From an uncultured Lachnospiraceae bacterium (GTDB lineage Bacteria; Bacillota; Clostridia; Lachnospirales; Lachnospiraceae), in the NCBI GenBank assembly GCA_946546945.1, contig CAMNOU010000009.1, positions 1-64,000 on the forward strand: 64,000 nucleotides of DNA. The letters run 5' to 3'. Below the pieces are notes generated by a model that had not been told where the DNA came from, searched no databases, and saw nothing but the letters and a program-made list of their open reading frames with translations. Position numbers and translations under genes: made by a program. This document shows, in pieces, positions 1 to 8,565 of the stretch; within the stretch, counting starts at the first letter, position 1, and each line of letters begins with the position of its first letter.

Positions 1-246
1 AAAGAAACCGGAATGACCATGGAAGATGAGGCTGTAAAGGTGTTTCTCTCAGCGGAGGGATGCGCCGATGAAGTAACGGATGAAATGAAGGCATTTCTCG
101 ACTATCTTGCCGGGAAGAAAGCGGAATCCGATTTTACTGAGAAACTGGATGCGGAAGTCAGAAAAGCCCGAGGACATAAACAATGGAGGCAGGAGTATAG
201 ATCAACAGGCTTGGCGGTTTTTGCTAAGCCTGTTGCTGTATTATAA
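1..246 (+). pseudogene. 3' part of an Rpn-family (PD-(D/E)XK) recombination-promoting nuclease, probably truncated
   Basis: The frame is open to the left edge, so the 5' part lies outside the window. The visible peptide has the C-terminal signature of Rpn/transposase-like nucleases: an acidic helix, then FLDYLAGKKAESDFT and VRKARGHKQWRQEY. Family members normally continue after the W-R-x-E-Y motif with a further helix (typically MTLLMRD-like). Here the motif is followed at about position 199 by an unrelated 15-residue tail that runs through an inverted repeat (203-235) and stops at 246. I read this as a decayed or 3'-deleted copy. Rpn proteins are accessory, often multicopy nucleases linked to recombination. 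The catalytic domain itself is not visible. Confidence 0.5.
203..235 (+). terminator. 10-bp inverted repeat, possible weak terminator at the end of the Rpn fragment
   Basis: CAACAGGCTT (203-212) pairs perfectly with AAGCCTGTTG (226-235) around a 13-nt loop. No long T-run follows (CTGTATTATAAT), so intrinsic termination would be weak. It sits where the Rpn fragment loses family similarity, so it may instead mark a rearrangement junction. Beyond it, 236-350 holds only an AT-rich leader for the next gene. Confidence 0.4.
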
Positions 247-350
247 TCATACGTTTACGGATAGGTCGAAAATTGTTTTGGAACTTGCATTCTATGATGA
301 CTCTGTGTAAAATAGACTCAACACTGCAAAACAGGGGGAAGTCAGTATTT

Positions 351-1124
351 ATGGCTGACAGAGGATTTGCTCTTCGTATTATTCAGAGAATCAATGCCGG
401 CGATGCCGACAACCGGAACCGTTTTTTGAGATGGCTGTTTGCGGTCATACCGGATAAAATTGAGAACAGGACTGTCATCCGTTTTCTGGAGATGCTGCGT
501 CGGTTTCAGCGTCAGAAGAAGATGGATTTTTCATCAAATCTGAAATGGAATCAGCAGAATTTTCCTGCGCATCTCGACGAAATCAAAAGAAAAAAGGGAT
601 ATATTGAAGACCAGAACCGTTATACAGATCTGCATTTCGGTAAAGTAACAATGCAGTTTTCCGGCTGTGAAATCTTTGCGGTTTATAATGCCCTGAATGA
701 CTTGAGGAAAAGTCCGGAACCGGCTCTTCCTGAACTGATTGCTGCATTTGAAAAAGACGGAATGATTCTGGACGGAGGTCTCGGCACGTCTCCGCCGGCA
801 CTGCGTGACTATCTGGAAAAGTGTGGTTTTCGCACCGTTTTCACCACAAAGGAAGAAGAGTTTGACAGCCTGGCGGCCCGGAGTGACGGACTAATTCTCA
901 CGATTTATAATGACCGAAGCGATGTCAGCATGGCGGTCCATACGATTTATATTTCAAAACAAAACAACAGGTACACAGCACATAATACCTATTGCAGTGG
1001 AAAGGTACTCGGCCCTTATCGCTCGGTAAAGGAATTGCTGTTTCATATTAATGATGGGAAGGCAAAGGGGATTTGCATGATCGGACTGACGGCCGGATGC
1101 AGACCTGACCGCTCAGAAAAGTAG
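351..1124 (+). CDS. Uncharacterised protein with a C-terminal papain-fold (C39-like) peptidase domain
   Basis: A 257-residue soluble protein with no signal peptide. The ATG at 351 has a GGGGGAAG ribosome binding site; an earlier in-frame ATG at 273 lacks one. Residues 1-95 are a basic helical region. Residues 100-250 look like a papain-like cysteine peptidase fold: Cys106 opens a helix (SGCEIFAVYNAL), His197 lies in AVHTIYIS and Asn212 in AHNTY, which is the expected Cys-His-Asn order. Between them is a SPPALRDYLEKCGF helix resembling C39-like proteins. It lies 14 nt before a YkgJ-type gene and is probably co-transcribed with it. Peptidase activity is an inference from motif order; it could be a pseudoenzyme or a tethering domain. 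Confidence 0.6.
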   Translation: MADRGFALRIIQRINAGDADNRNRFLRWLFAVIPDKIENRTVIRFLEMLRRFQRQKKMDFSSNLKWNQQNFPAHLDEIKRKKGYIEDQNRYTDLHFGKVTMQFSGCEIFAVYNALNDLRKSPEPALPELIAAFEKDGMILDGGLGTSPPALRDYLEKCGFRTVFTTKEEEFDSLAARSDGLILTIYNDRSDVSMAVHTIYISKQNNRYTAHNTYCSGKVLGPYRSVKELLFHINDGKAKGICMIGLTAGCRPDRSEK

Positions 1125-1138
1125 TAAGGGAAGAAAAC

Positions 1139-1774
1139 ATGACAGACAACAAGACATACTCCAAAAATGATATGGTCCGTGTCGGCTGCAATGACTGCGC
1201 CGGCTGTTTTAAATGCTGCTGTGATATGGGGCAGTCTGTGATTCTGGATCCGCTGGACATGCACCGCCTGAAATGCAGTCTGCATGCCGGATTTGAGGAA
1301 CTGATGAAGAAAAATGTGGAACTGCACGTGGAGGACGGGCTTATCCTGCCGAATCTGAAGATGGATGAAAAAAGCGGACGCTGTTCTTTTCTGAATGAAC
1401 AGGGACGCTGCAGTATTCATGCTTTCCGGCCGGGCATCTGCCGTTTATTCCCGCTGGGAAGAAACTACAGGGAAGGAAGGCTTGACTATTTTCTTCTGAC
1501 AGATGTCTGTCCGGCAAAGAATAAATCAAAGGTGCGGGTCAGCAGATGGCTTGATACAGAGAATTTGACTGCTTACGAAAATTTCCTGATTGAATGGCAT
1601 GGATTTACGAAAGAGCTGCGCGCAAAGCTTCAGCAGAACCAAGTGGATGAGGAATGGTGCCGCAAGGTGAATCTTCTTTTCCTGCAGATGTTTTATGTAA
1701 AAGATTATTTGGAGGAAGATTTTTTTGCTGAACTGTCCGGACGGATCCGGCAGATGAGGCAGATGCTGGAATAG
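1139..1774 (+). CDS. YkgJ family cysteine cluster protein (CxxCxxxCC)
   Basis: A 211-residue soluble protein. The hallmark cysteine cluster is at residues 17-28 (C17, C20, C23, C26-C28). Later cysteines come in GRCSFLNEQGRCSIHAFRPGICRLFP, the typical second half of the UPF0153/YkgJ domain, which is thought to bind zinc or an iron-sulfur cluster. The biochemical role of the family is not established. A GGGAAG ribosome binding site precedes the ATG at 1139. The C-terminal 80 residues are helical and divergent. It ends 13 nt before topB and starts 14 nt after the peptidase-like gene, so the three probably form one transcript. Confidence 0.8.
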   Translation: MTDNKTYSKNDMVRVGCNDCAGCFKCCCDMGQSVILDPLDMHRLKCSLHAGFEELMKKNVELHVEDGLILPNLKMDEKSGRCSFLNEQGRCSIHAFRPGICRLFPLGRNYREGRLDYFLLTDVCPAKNKSKVRVSRWLDTENLTAYENFLIEWHGFTKELRAKLQQNQVDEEWCRKVNLLFLQMFYVKDYLEEDFFAELSGRIRQMRQMLE

Positions 1775-1787
1775 AAAAGGAGAATGC

Positions 1788-3863
1788 ATGGCAAAATCTT
1801 TATATATAGCAGAAAAACCGAGTGTTGCGCGGGAATTTGCCCGGGCACTGAAGGAGGATATGCGTTCGTACGACGGGTATCAGGAGTCGGAAAATGCCGT
1901 GATTACATGGTGCGTCGGCCACCTGGTTACAATGAGTTACCCGGAAGAATATGATATCAAATACAAAAAGTGGAGTCTTTCGACTTTGCCGTTTATTCCG
2001 GAGCAGTTCCGCTATGAGGTGATCCCGGCGGTGTCAAAACAGTTTCGAATCGTTTCCGGACTGCTGAACCGTCCCGATGTGGATACCATCTACATCTGTA
2101 CTGATTCCGGGCGGGAAGGAGAATATATTTACCGTCTTGTGGATCAGATGGCGCATGTAGAGGGGAAGACCAGAAAAAGAGTGTGGATCGACTCCCAGAC
2201 AGAGGAAGAGATTCTGCGCGGGATCCGCGAGGCAAAAGACTGGTCTGCCTATGATAATCTTTCGGAATCCGCCTATCTGCGTGCCAAGGAAGATTATTTG
2301 ATGGGCATTAATTTTTCCAGACTTCTGACGTTAAAATACGGCAATACCATGGCGGCGTTTCTGAAAAAGAAATATGTGGTGATTTCGGTCGGCCGGGTGA
2401 TGACCTGTGTCCTCGGCATGGTTGTGCGGAGAGAAAGAGAAATCCGTGAATTTGTAAAGACACCATTTTACCGTGTTTTAAATAAAATGGATTTCAACGG
2501 GCTGGATATTGAGGGAGAGTGGCGCGTGACGCCGGGATCGCGCTATGATACCGGAAAACTTCCCCCGAAGGATGCGAAGGGGAAAAAGGAAGAGCCGGCT
2601 GATTTTTCCGTATACGGGCATCCGAAACTTTATAAGGAAAACGGATTCCGGCAGAAAGCCGATGCGGAAGCGTTTATCGGAGAATTGCGTGCGATTCAGC
2701 CGCAGGAGGCGGCGGTTCAGTCGGTGGAGCGGAAGAAAGAAAAGAAGAACGCCCCTCTGTTATATAATCTTGCGGAACTTCAGAATGACTGTTCAAAAAT
2801 GTTTAAGATCAGTCCGGATGAGACGCTGAAGGTTGTGCAGGAGCTGTATGAAAAGAAGCTCGTCACTTATCCGCGTACAGATGCCCGTGTGCTCTCCTCT
2901 GCTGTCGCAAAAGAAATCCACAAAAACATCGCCGGCCTGAAGGCGGTGGGCGCCGTGAAGAACTTTGCGGAGGAAATTCTGGAAAAGGGACTGCACACCA
3001 ATATCGCGAAGACCCGCTACACCAATGATAAGATGATCACGGATCATTACGCGATTATTCCGACCGGACAGGGCTTTGGCGCCGTGCGAAGTTTAAGTCC
3101 GCTTTCCGTAAAAGTGTATGAGACGATTGTGCGGAGGTTTCTGGCCATTTTTTATGAACCTGCGGTATATCAGAAGGTAAATCTGGTTACGGGTATGGAA
3201 AATGAGCGGTTTTTCTCCTCTTTCAAAGTGCTGGCGGAGCCGGGATACTTAAAGGTCATGGAGTATTCGTTTCAGAAGAAGACCATAGAAAAGCAGGACG
3301 ACAGAACGATTCTGGAACAGGTCTCGAAGCTCAAAAAGGGAATGACGCTTCCCGTGAACGGATTTGAGATCAAAGAGGGCGAGACTGCGCCGCCGAAACG
3401 GTATAATTCCGGGTCAATGATCCTGGCTATGGAGAACGCGGGGCAGCTGATTGAAGATGAGGAATTGCGGGCCCAGATCAAAGGAAGCGGCATTGGGACA
3501 AGTGCGACCCGGGCAGAGATCCTGAAAAAACTTGTAAATAACAAGTATCTGGCATTGAACAGCAAGACGCAGATCATCACGCCGACCCTTCTGGGCGAAA
3601 TGATCTTCGATGTGGTCGGCGCTTCCATCAAATCTCTTCTGAACCCGGAGCTGACGGCAAGCTGGGAGAAGGGCCTGACTTATGTCGCCGAAGGATCGAT
3701 CACGCCGGAGGAATACATGGGAAAATTAAACGGATTCATCACTTCCCGCACCGGAAATGTCATGAGGCTGAACAACCAGTATATGGTCAGAAATGCGTTT
3801 GACAAAGCCAGTGTTTTTTACAGGAAAAAAGAGGGAAGGAAAAAACAGGTTAAGGAAGACTAA
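1788..3863 (+). CDS. topB: DNA topoisomerase III (type IA)
   Basis: A 691-residue type IA topoisomerase that relaxes and decatenates DNA through a 5'-phosphotyrosine intermediate. The N-terminal Toprim domain shows YIAEKPSVA (residues 6-14) and TDSGREGEYIY (from about 105), with the TDxGREGE form typical of Gram-positive TopB. The catalytic tyrosine is Tyr361 in VTYPRTDARVL. The downstream GIGTSATRAEILKKL motif belongs to the catalytic core. No C-terminal zinc ribbons are present, unlike TopA. An AAAGGAG ribosome binding site lies 6 nt before the ATG. It is likely a housekeeping or accessory decatenase; no conjugative genes are visible to suggest a mobile-element topB. Confidence 0.95.
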   Translation: MAKSLYIAEKPSVAREFARALKEDMRSYDGYQESENAVITWCVGHLVTMSYPEEYDIKYKKWSLSTLPFIPEQFRYEVIPAVSKQFRIVSGLLNRPDVDTIYICTDSGREGEYIYRLVDQMAHVEGKTRKRVWIDSQTEEEILRGIREAKDWSAYDNLSESAYLRAKEDYLMGINFSRLLTLKYGNTMAAFLKKKYVVISVGRVMTCVLGMVVRREREIREFVKTPFYRVLNKMDFNGLDIEGEWRVTPGSRYDTGKLPPKDAKGKKEEPADFSVYGHPKLYKENGFRQKADAEAFIGELRAIQPQEAAVQSVERKKEKKNAPLLYNLAELQNDCSKMFKISPDETLKVVQELYEKKLVTYPRTDARVLSSAVAKEIHKNIAGLKAVGAVKNFAEEILEKGLHTNIAKTRYTNDKMITDHYAIIPTGQGFGAVRSLSPLSVKVYETIVRRFLAIFYEPAVYQKVNLVTGMENERFFSSFKVLAEPGYLKVMEYSFQKKTIEKQDDRTILEQVSKLKKGMTLPVNGFEIKEGETAPPKRYNSGSMILAMENAGQLIEDEELRAQIKGSGIGTSATRAEILKKLVNNKYLALNSKTQIITPTLLGEMIFDVVGASIKSLLNPELTASWEKGLTYVAEGSITPEEYMGKLNGFITSRTGNVMRLNNQYMVRNAFDKASVFYRKKEGRKKQVKED

Positions 3864-3949
3864 ATACTTTACTAAAATTTAAAAGTATGGCAAAATAAGT
3901 ATGATGTAAAACCATAAAACAGATGATGTTTATAGAAAGGAGTTTTAGA

Positions 3950-4642
3950 ATGATTTACACCAAGGAAGTACAAATGATGTGCCCTGTCGCTAAGGGTGCG
4001 AAGCATGATCCTGCTCCCATCCCGGAAGAGGGCAAGTGGGTACACTCCAAACAGATTTCAGATATCTCCGGTTTCACACACGGTGTGGGCTGGTGCGCTC
4101 CGCAGCAGGGAGCCTGCAAGCTGACGCTGAATGTGAAAGAAGGCATTATAGAGGAAGCACTTGTCGAGACCATCGGATGTTCCGGTATGACCCACTCAGC
4201 TGCTATGGCGGCAGAAATTTTACAGGGGAAAACCATTCTGGAAGCTTTAAATACAGATCTTGTCTGTGATGCGATCAATACGGCAATGCGTGAGCTGTTC
4301 CTGCAGATCGTTTACGGACGTACCCAGAGCGCATTTTCCGATGACGGACTTTCCATCGGCGCCGGCCTTGAGGATCTCGGGAAGGGACTTCGCTCACAGG
4401 TAGGTACCATGTACGGAACCAAAGAAAAAGGTGTCCGTTATCTGGAGATGGCAGAAGGTTATGTGACAGGTCTTGCTCTGGATGAAAATGATGAGGTGAT
4501 CGGATATCAGTTTGTCAGCCTCGGAAAGATGACCGATTTCATTAAGAACGGTGACGAACCGAATGTTGCATGGGAGAAAGCAAAAGGACAATATGGTCGT
4601 GTTGCTGACGCAGTAAAGATCATCGATCCGAGAAAGGAGTAA
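3950..4642 (+). CDS. NifU/IscU-like iron-sulfur cluster assembly scaffold protein (GGGtGRT-associated)
   Basis: A 230-residue protein with a NifU-N-like fold. Cysteines that could correspond to scaffold ligands occur in GWCAPQQGACKLTLNV, ETIGCSGMTHSAAMAAEIL and DLVCDAINTAM; the GCxxxxxSAAMAAEIL helix resembles the IscU GCxxAxASSSM region. The C-terminal third (from about residue 150) extends well beyond IscU. The ATG at 3950 is preceded by AAAGGAG; an upstream in-frame ATG (3923) lacks a site. Six bases separate it from the GGGtGRT gene, and this pair is conserved together in many Clostridia. Which Fe-S client it serves is unknown, and no sulfurase is adjacent. Confidence 0.85.
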   Translation: MIYTKEVQMMCPVAKGAKHDPAPIPEEGKWVHSKQISDISGFTHGVGWCAPQQGACKLTLNVKEGIIEEALVETIGCSGMTHSAAMAAEILQGKTILEALNTDLVCDAINTAMRELFLQIVYGRTQSAFSDDGLSIGAGLEDLGKGLRSQVGTMYGTKEKGVRYLEMAEGYVTGLALDENDEVIGYQFVSLGKMTDFIKNGDEPNVAWEKAKGQYGRVADAVKIIDPRKE

Positions 4643-4648
4643 GATACA

Positions 4649-5659
4649 ATGGCATTATTTGAATCATATGAAAGAAGAATTGACCAGATCAATGCTGTGT
4701 TGAACAGCTATGGAATCGCATCCATTGAGGAAGCGGAGAAAATCACAAAAGATGCCGGTCTTGACGTATATAATCAGATTAAGGGGATTCAGCCGATCTG
4801 TTTTGAGAATGCTTGCTGGGCGTATACCGTCGGCGCAGCGATCGCGATTAAAAAAGGATGCCGGAAGGCTTCAGAAGCGGCAGCTGCCATCGGAGAGGGA
4901 CTGCAGGCTTTCTGTATTCCGGGCTCTGTAGCGGACCACAGAAAAGTAGGTCTTGGCCATGGCAATCTCGGCAAGATGCTGCTGGAGGAGGAGACAGAGT
5001 GCTTCTGCTTCCTGGCAGGACATGAGTCCTTTGCGGCTGCAGAGGGCGCGATCGGTATTGCGGAAAAGGCAAACAAGGTACGTCAGAAACCGCTTCGTGT
5101 TATCCTGAACGGTCTCGGCAAGGATGCTGCGCAGATTATTTCCCGTATCAACGGCTTCACCTATGTGGAGACAAAATATGACTACAAAGAAGCAAAGCTG
5201 AATATTGTTTTTGAGAAACCGTATTCAAAAGGTCTGCGCGCAAGCGTAAAATGCTATGGCGCTGATGACGTACAGGAAGGCGTAGCGATCATGCATCACG
5301 AGAATGTTGGTGTATCCATCACAGGAAACTCTACGAATCCGACCCGTTTCCAGCATCCGGTAGCGGCGACATACAAAAAAGAGTGTATCGAACAGGGCAA
5401 GAAGTACTTCTCCGTGGCAAGCGGCGGCGGTACCGGACGTACCCTTCATCCGGACAATATGGCGGCTGGTCCTGCTTCCTACGGTATGACCGATACCCTG
5501 GGACGTATGCATTCCGACGCACAGTTCGCCGGATCCTCTTCTGTACCGGCTCACGTAGAGATGATGGGACTGATCGGTGCAGGAAATAACCCTATGGTCG
5601 GCATGACCGTAAGCGTAGCCGTTTCCGTTGAGGAAGCTGCGAAGGCAGGGAAGTTCTAA
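4649..5659 (+). CDS. GGGtGRT family protein
   Basis: A 336-residue protein carrying the name-giving motif at ASGGGTGRTLHPDNMA, followed by a glycine-rich C-terminal region (GLIGAGNNPMVGMTVSVAV). The glycine loops suggest nucleotide or phosphate binding, but no reaction has been assigned to the family as far as I know. It is the obligate neighbour of the NifU-like scaffold, with a 6-nt gap and its own ribosome binding site (GAAAGGAG within the end of the upstream gene). The pairing suggests a shared role in metallocentre assembly or delivery. It is full length with no frame disruption. The functional statement is inference; the family call is firm. Confidence 0.9.
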   Translation: MALFESYERRIDQINAVLNSYGIASIEEAEKITKDAGLDVYNQIKGIQPICFENACWAYTVGAAIAIKKGCRKASEAAAAIGEGLQAFCIPGSVADHRKVGLGHGNLGKMLLEEETECFCFLAGHESFAAAEGAIGIAEKANKVRQKPLRVILNGLGKDAAQIISRINGFTYVETKYDYKEAKLNIVFEKPYSKGLRASVKCYGADDVQEGVAIMHHENVGVSITGNSTNPTRFQHPVAATYKKECIEQGKKYFSVASGGGTGRTLHPDNMAAGPASYGMTDTLGRMHSDAQFAGSSSVPAHVEMMGLIGAGNNPMVGMTVSVAVSVEEAAKAGKF

Positions 5660-5673
5660 GAGAGAGGTTTGAA

Positions 5674-7053
5674 TTGAGCGAGACGAAAGCGGAACGGCAA
5701 AAAGGTTCTGCAAAGATGGGAGAGATGCCCATTCACAGACTCTTTTTATCCATGTCCATACCACTGATTATTTCGATGCTGGTACAGTCTTTGTATAATA
5801 TTGTAGACAGCATCTTTGTTGCAAAGATCAATGAGGATGCTCTGACGGCGGTCTCTCTGGTGGGACCGGTCATGAATCTGATGTTCGCGGTGGCAGCGGG
5901 TACCGGAGTCGGCTTTAACGCGATCATTTCCAGGCGTCTGGGACAGAAGGATCAGAAGGCAGCCAATGAGACGGCGAATAATGGCGTCTTTCTTCTGCTC
6001 ATCAGCTATCTGGTGTTCCTGGTGATCGGGCTGACCTGCTCAAGGAGATTCCTGCTGATGCAGACAGATATTCCGAGTATCGTTGACTACGGGACGACTT
6101 ACATGACCATCGTGATGTGTCTGAGTATCGGCATGTTCGGGCAGGTGACCATTGAAAAACTTCTGCAATCTACCGGGAGGACCTTTTTCACCATGATCAC
6201 CCAGATGACAGGGGCCCTGATCAATATCCTGTTTGACTGGCTTCTGATCTTCGGAATCGGTCCTTTCCCGCAGATGGGAGTGGCCGGAGCCGCGCTCGCG
6301 ACTATTTTCGGACAGTGTGAGGCAATGATCCTGGGATTGATTTTCAATTCAAAGTATAATGATGAAATCTCGTTCAGCCTGCGAATGATGAAACCGAACC
6401 CACGGCTGATCAAAGAAATCTACCGGATCGGTATTCCGTCTATTATCATGATCTCCATCGGATCTGTCATGACCTTTGCCATGAACAAGATCCTGATGGG
6501 ATTTACATCGACCGCCGTGGCTATTTTCGGCGCGTACTTCAGATTACAGAGCATTGTATTCATGCCGAGCTTCGGCATGAACAATGCCATGATCCCGATC
6601 GTCGGATACAATTACGGCGCGGGAAATCTGAAGCGCATCTCGCAGGTCTACAGAATCGGCTGCTGTTATACGATGGCGGTGATGGTGATCGGGTTTGTTC
6701 TGTTCCAGGTCATCCCGGGCAGGCTGCTTCTGATGTTCAGCGCGTCGGAGAACATGCTGTCCATCGGTATCCCGGCGCTCCGGATCATGAGCTTCGTATT
6801 CCTTCTGGCCGGTGTTTCGGTCATGACCGGCGGGCTTTTTCAGGGAACGGGCAGGAGTATCTACAGCATGGTCGTATCATGTCTGCGGCAGCTCGTTGTA
6901 TTGCTGCCGGCAGCGTTTCTCCTGGCAAGACTCGGGAATGTCAATTATGTATGGCTGGCGCTTCCGATTGCTGAAGTGGGCGGATTTCTGACGACCATGG
7001 TCTTTTTGAGAAGATTAAAGAGAATTATCAGAAAAGAATTTGAACAGGCATAA
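5674..7053 (+). CDS. MATE family efflux transporter
   Basis: A 459-residue polytopic membrane protein with about 12 hydrophobic segments in two homologous halves, each with MATE signatures: PLIISMLVQSLYNIVDSIFV near the N-terminus, and NNAMIPIVGYNYGAGN opening the second half. MATE proteins export cationic drugs or metabolites using Na+ or H+ gradients; the substrate here cannot be predicted. The TTG at 5674 is chosen because GAGAGAGG lies 7 nt upstream; an ATG at 5716 is a weaker alternative. It follows the GGGtGRT gene by 14 nt, so it may be in the same transcript, and ends at a strong bidirectional terminator. Confidence 0.92.
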   Translation: MSETKAERQKGSAKMGEMPIHRLFLSMSIPLIISMLVQSLYNIVDSIFVAKINEDALTAVSLVGPVMNLMFAVAAGTGVGFNAIISRRLGQKDQKAANETANNGVFLLLISYLVFLVIGLTCSRRFLLMQTDIPSIVDYGTTYMTIVMCLSIGMFGQVTIEKLLQSTGRTFFTMITQMTGALINILFDWLLIFGIGPFPQMGVAGAALATIFGQCEAMILGLIFNSKYNDEISFSLRMMKPNPRLIKEIYRIGIPSIIMISIGSVMTFAMNKILMGFTSTAVAIFGAYFRLQSIVFMPSFGMNNAMIPIVGYNYGAGNLKRISQVYRIGCCYTMAVMVIGFVLFQVIPGRLLLMFSASENMLSIGIPALRIMSFVFLLAGVSVMTGGLFQGTGRSIYSMVVSCLRQLVVLLPAAFLLARLGNVNYVWLALPIAEVGGFLTTMVFLRRLKRIIRKEFEQA

Positions 7054-7055
7054 AA

Positions 7056-7107
7056 AAAGTGTACTTCCTGAAATCACCTGCTGTGTGAGCGTGTGGAAGT
7101 ACACTTT
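7056..7107. terminator. Bidirectional intrinsic terminator
   Basis: AAAGTGTACTTCC (7056-7068) pairs perfectly with GGAAGTACACTTT (7095-7107). On the plus strand it is followed by GTTTTTATTTT, and on the minus strand by a seven-T run, so it can end both the MATE transcript and the opposing DUF4364 operon. Confidence 0.9.
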
Positions 7108-7111
7108 GTTT

Positions 7112-7630
7112 TTATTTTAAAAGAAGATCCATAATCAGGGCGTAGACATCTTCGTTCTGTTCTGACCAGTTCGCGCAGATGGCCTGCGCCTGTTCTTTTG
7201 CTGCGGTATGCAGGGTCAGTTCCATGACAGTATCCTCTTTGTTCTTGATATGGCAGCTGACCAGATATCCTTTGCCGGGAGCCTTATAGTAATCGGCGAA
7301 GACAGAGGTTTCCTGTTTCAGTTCATAACGGTGTTCTTTAAAATACTGATCGATATCTTCCTTGATCCCGTCTGAAACCTTGTCATTAAAAAACTTCAGT
7401 GTCCATTCACCGTATTCCGTGATGCGGTAGCGGGTGTTGCTGTGCGTGGATTCTGCGGTGATCAGTTCAGATGACAGCAGATCAGAGAGGGTCTGCTGAA
7501 TGGTAAAATAATCAGTATAGTCTTTATCCAGTATGAAATTGGTGATTTGTGTGTTGGTCAGCGGATATTCCAGTTTGTCCAGCATATACAGGATCATCAC
7601 ACGGTACATGGTATTCAGTTCGACCATCAT
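7112..7630 (-). CDS. DUF4364 family protein
   Basis: A 172-residue protein of the DUF4364 family. The N-terminal 70 residues (YRVMILYMLDKLEYPLTNTQI and the following helices) look like a winged helix with a PadR/DUF4364-type layout, then an alpha/beta C-terminal region. It may be a DNA-binding regulator, but no target is known. Its ATG overlaps the stop codon of the upstream radical SAM gene (ATGA), so the two are translationally coupled. It is the last gene of the minus-strand malic enzyme operon. Confidence 0.85.
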   Translation of the reverse strand: MMVELNTMYRVMILYMLDKLEYPLTNTQITNFILDKDYTDYFTIQQTLSDLLSSELITAESTHSNTRYRITEYGEWTLKFFNDKVSDGIKEDIDQYFKEHRYELKQETSVFADYYKAPGKGYLVSCHIKNKEDTVMELTLHTAAKEQAQAICANWSEQNEDVYALIMDLLLK

Positions 7631-8565
7631 TCATTTCCCTCGCTTTTATGAATATTTCCATTCGGATAGAGAATGCCCTGCCTGGTGCCCCGGTCGCGGA
7701 ATCGTTTCTGTATGGTATTCAGCACCCGTTTTTTATCCGTGCTCCAGAGCGGAGCGATCAGCAGCTTTCGCGGCCCGTCTCCGGTGATGCGGTGAATGAC
7801 CATGGATGGCGGAAGCCTTTCAAGACAGTCAACGATAAAGTCACAGTAATCTTCCATCTCAAATAAAGGGAAGGGATGTGCTTCATACCAGTCGGCCAGG
7901 TCGGTCCCCTTCAGAATATGGAGCAGCTGGAGTTTGATGCCCCGGATGCCGGAAGAAGCAGCATAATCGATTGTTTGCAGCATGTCCTCTCTGGATTCTC
8001 CCGGCAGGCCGAGAATAATATGAGAGATGACAGGGATACCGGCTGCCTGCAGTCTGTGCACCGCGGATTCATAACAGGAAAGAGAAAATTCCCTTCGGAT
8101 GAAGGCTGCGGTGCGCTCATGGACTGTCTGCAGACCGAATTCGATCCAGACAGGCTTGATGCGGTTCAGCTCTGTAAGAAGTTCGAGAACTTCCGGAGGC
8201 AGGCAGTCCGGTCTGGTGGCAATCGAGAGAATGACAATGTCCGGGTGGGAGATTGCCTCCGTGAAAATCCTGCGCAGATAGGGGACAGGCGCATAAGTAT
8301 TGGTATAGGCCTGAAAATAGGCAATGAACTTCCGGCATTTCGTCTTGCCGGCAAGCAGCTGCTTCCCCTGTTCAATCTGTTCCGTAATACACGAGGCGGC
8401 ATCACCCGCAAATTCCCCGGAACCGCCGCGGCTGCAGAAGATACAGCCGCGAGTGCCTTTCGTGCCGTCCCGGTTCGGACAGGTCATACCGCCATTTAAT
8501 GAGATCCGGTAAACTTTTTCTTTGTACTGTTCTTTCAGATACTGATCAAGTGAATAGTAAAACAT
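7627..8565 (-). CDS. TIGR01212 family radical SAM protein (YtqA-like)
   Basis: A 312-residue radical SAM enzyme of the Elp3-like YtqA/YhcC group. The cluster-binding cysteines lie near the N-terminus in MTCPNRDGTKGTRGCIFC, a Cys-x11-Cys-x2-Cys spacing characteristic of this group rather than the usual CxxxCxxC. Downstream, FGLQTVHERT and ISHIILGLPGESREDM are typical TIM-barrel segments. The substrate is not known; related proteins have been linked to RNA modification. The start ATG overlaps the malic enzyme stop (TAATG), so translation is coupled to it, and the end overlaps DUF4364. Confidence 0.9.
   Translation of the reverse strand: MFYYSLDQYLKEQYKEKVYRISLNGGMTCPNRDGTKGTRGCIFCSRGGSGEFAGDAASCITEQIEQGKQLLAGKTKCRKFIAYFQAYTNTYAPVPYLRRIFTEAISHPDIVILSIATRPDCLPPEVLELLTELNRIKPVWIEFGLQTVHERTAAFIRREFSLSCYESAVHRLQAAGIPVISHIILGLPGESREDMLQTIDYAASSGIRGIKLQLLHILKGTDLADWYEAHPFPLFEMEDYCDFIVDCLERLPPSMVIHRITGDGPRKLLIAPLWSTDKKRVLNTIQKRFRDRGTRQGILYPNGNIHKSEGNE

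Noticed and set aside
1788-3863. topB as a marker of an integrative conjugative element
   Set aside because: No relaxase, VirB4/VirD4-like genes, integrase or attachment repeats are near it.
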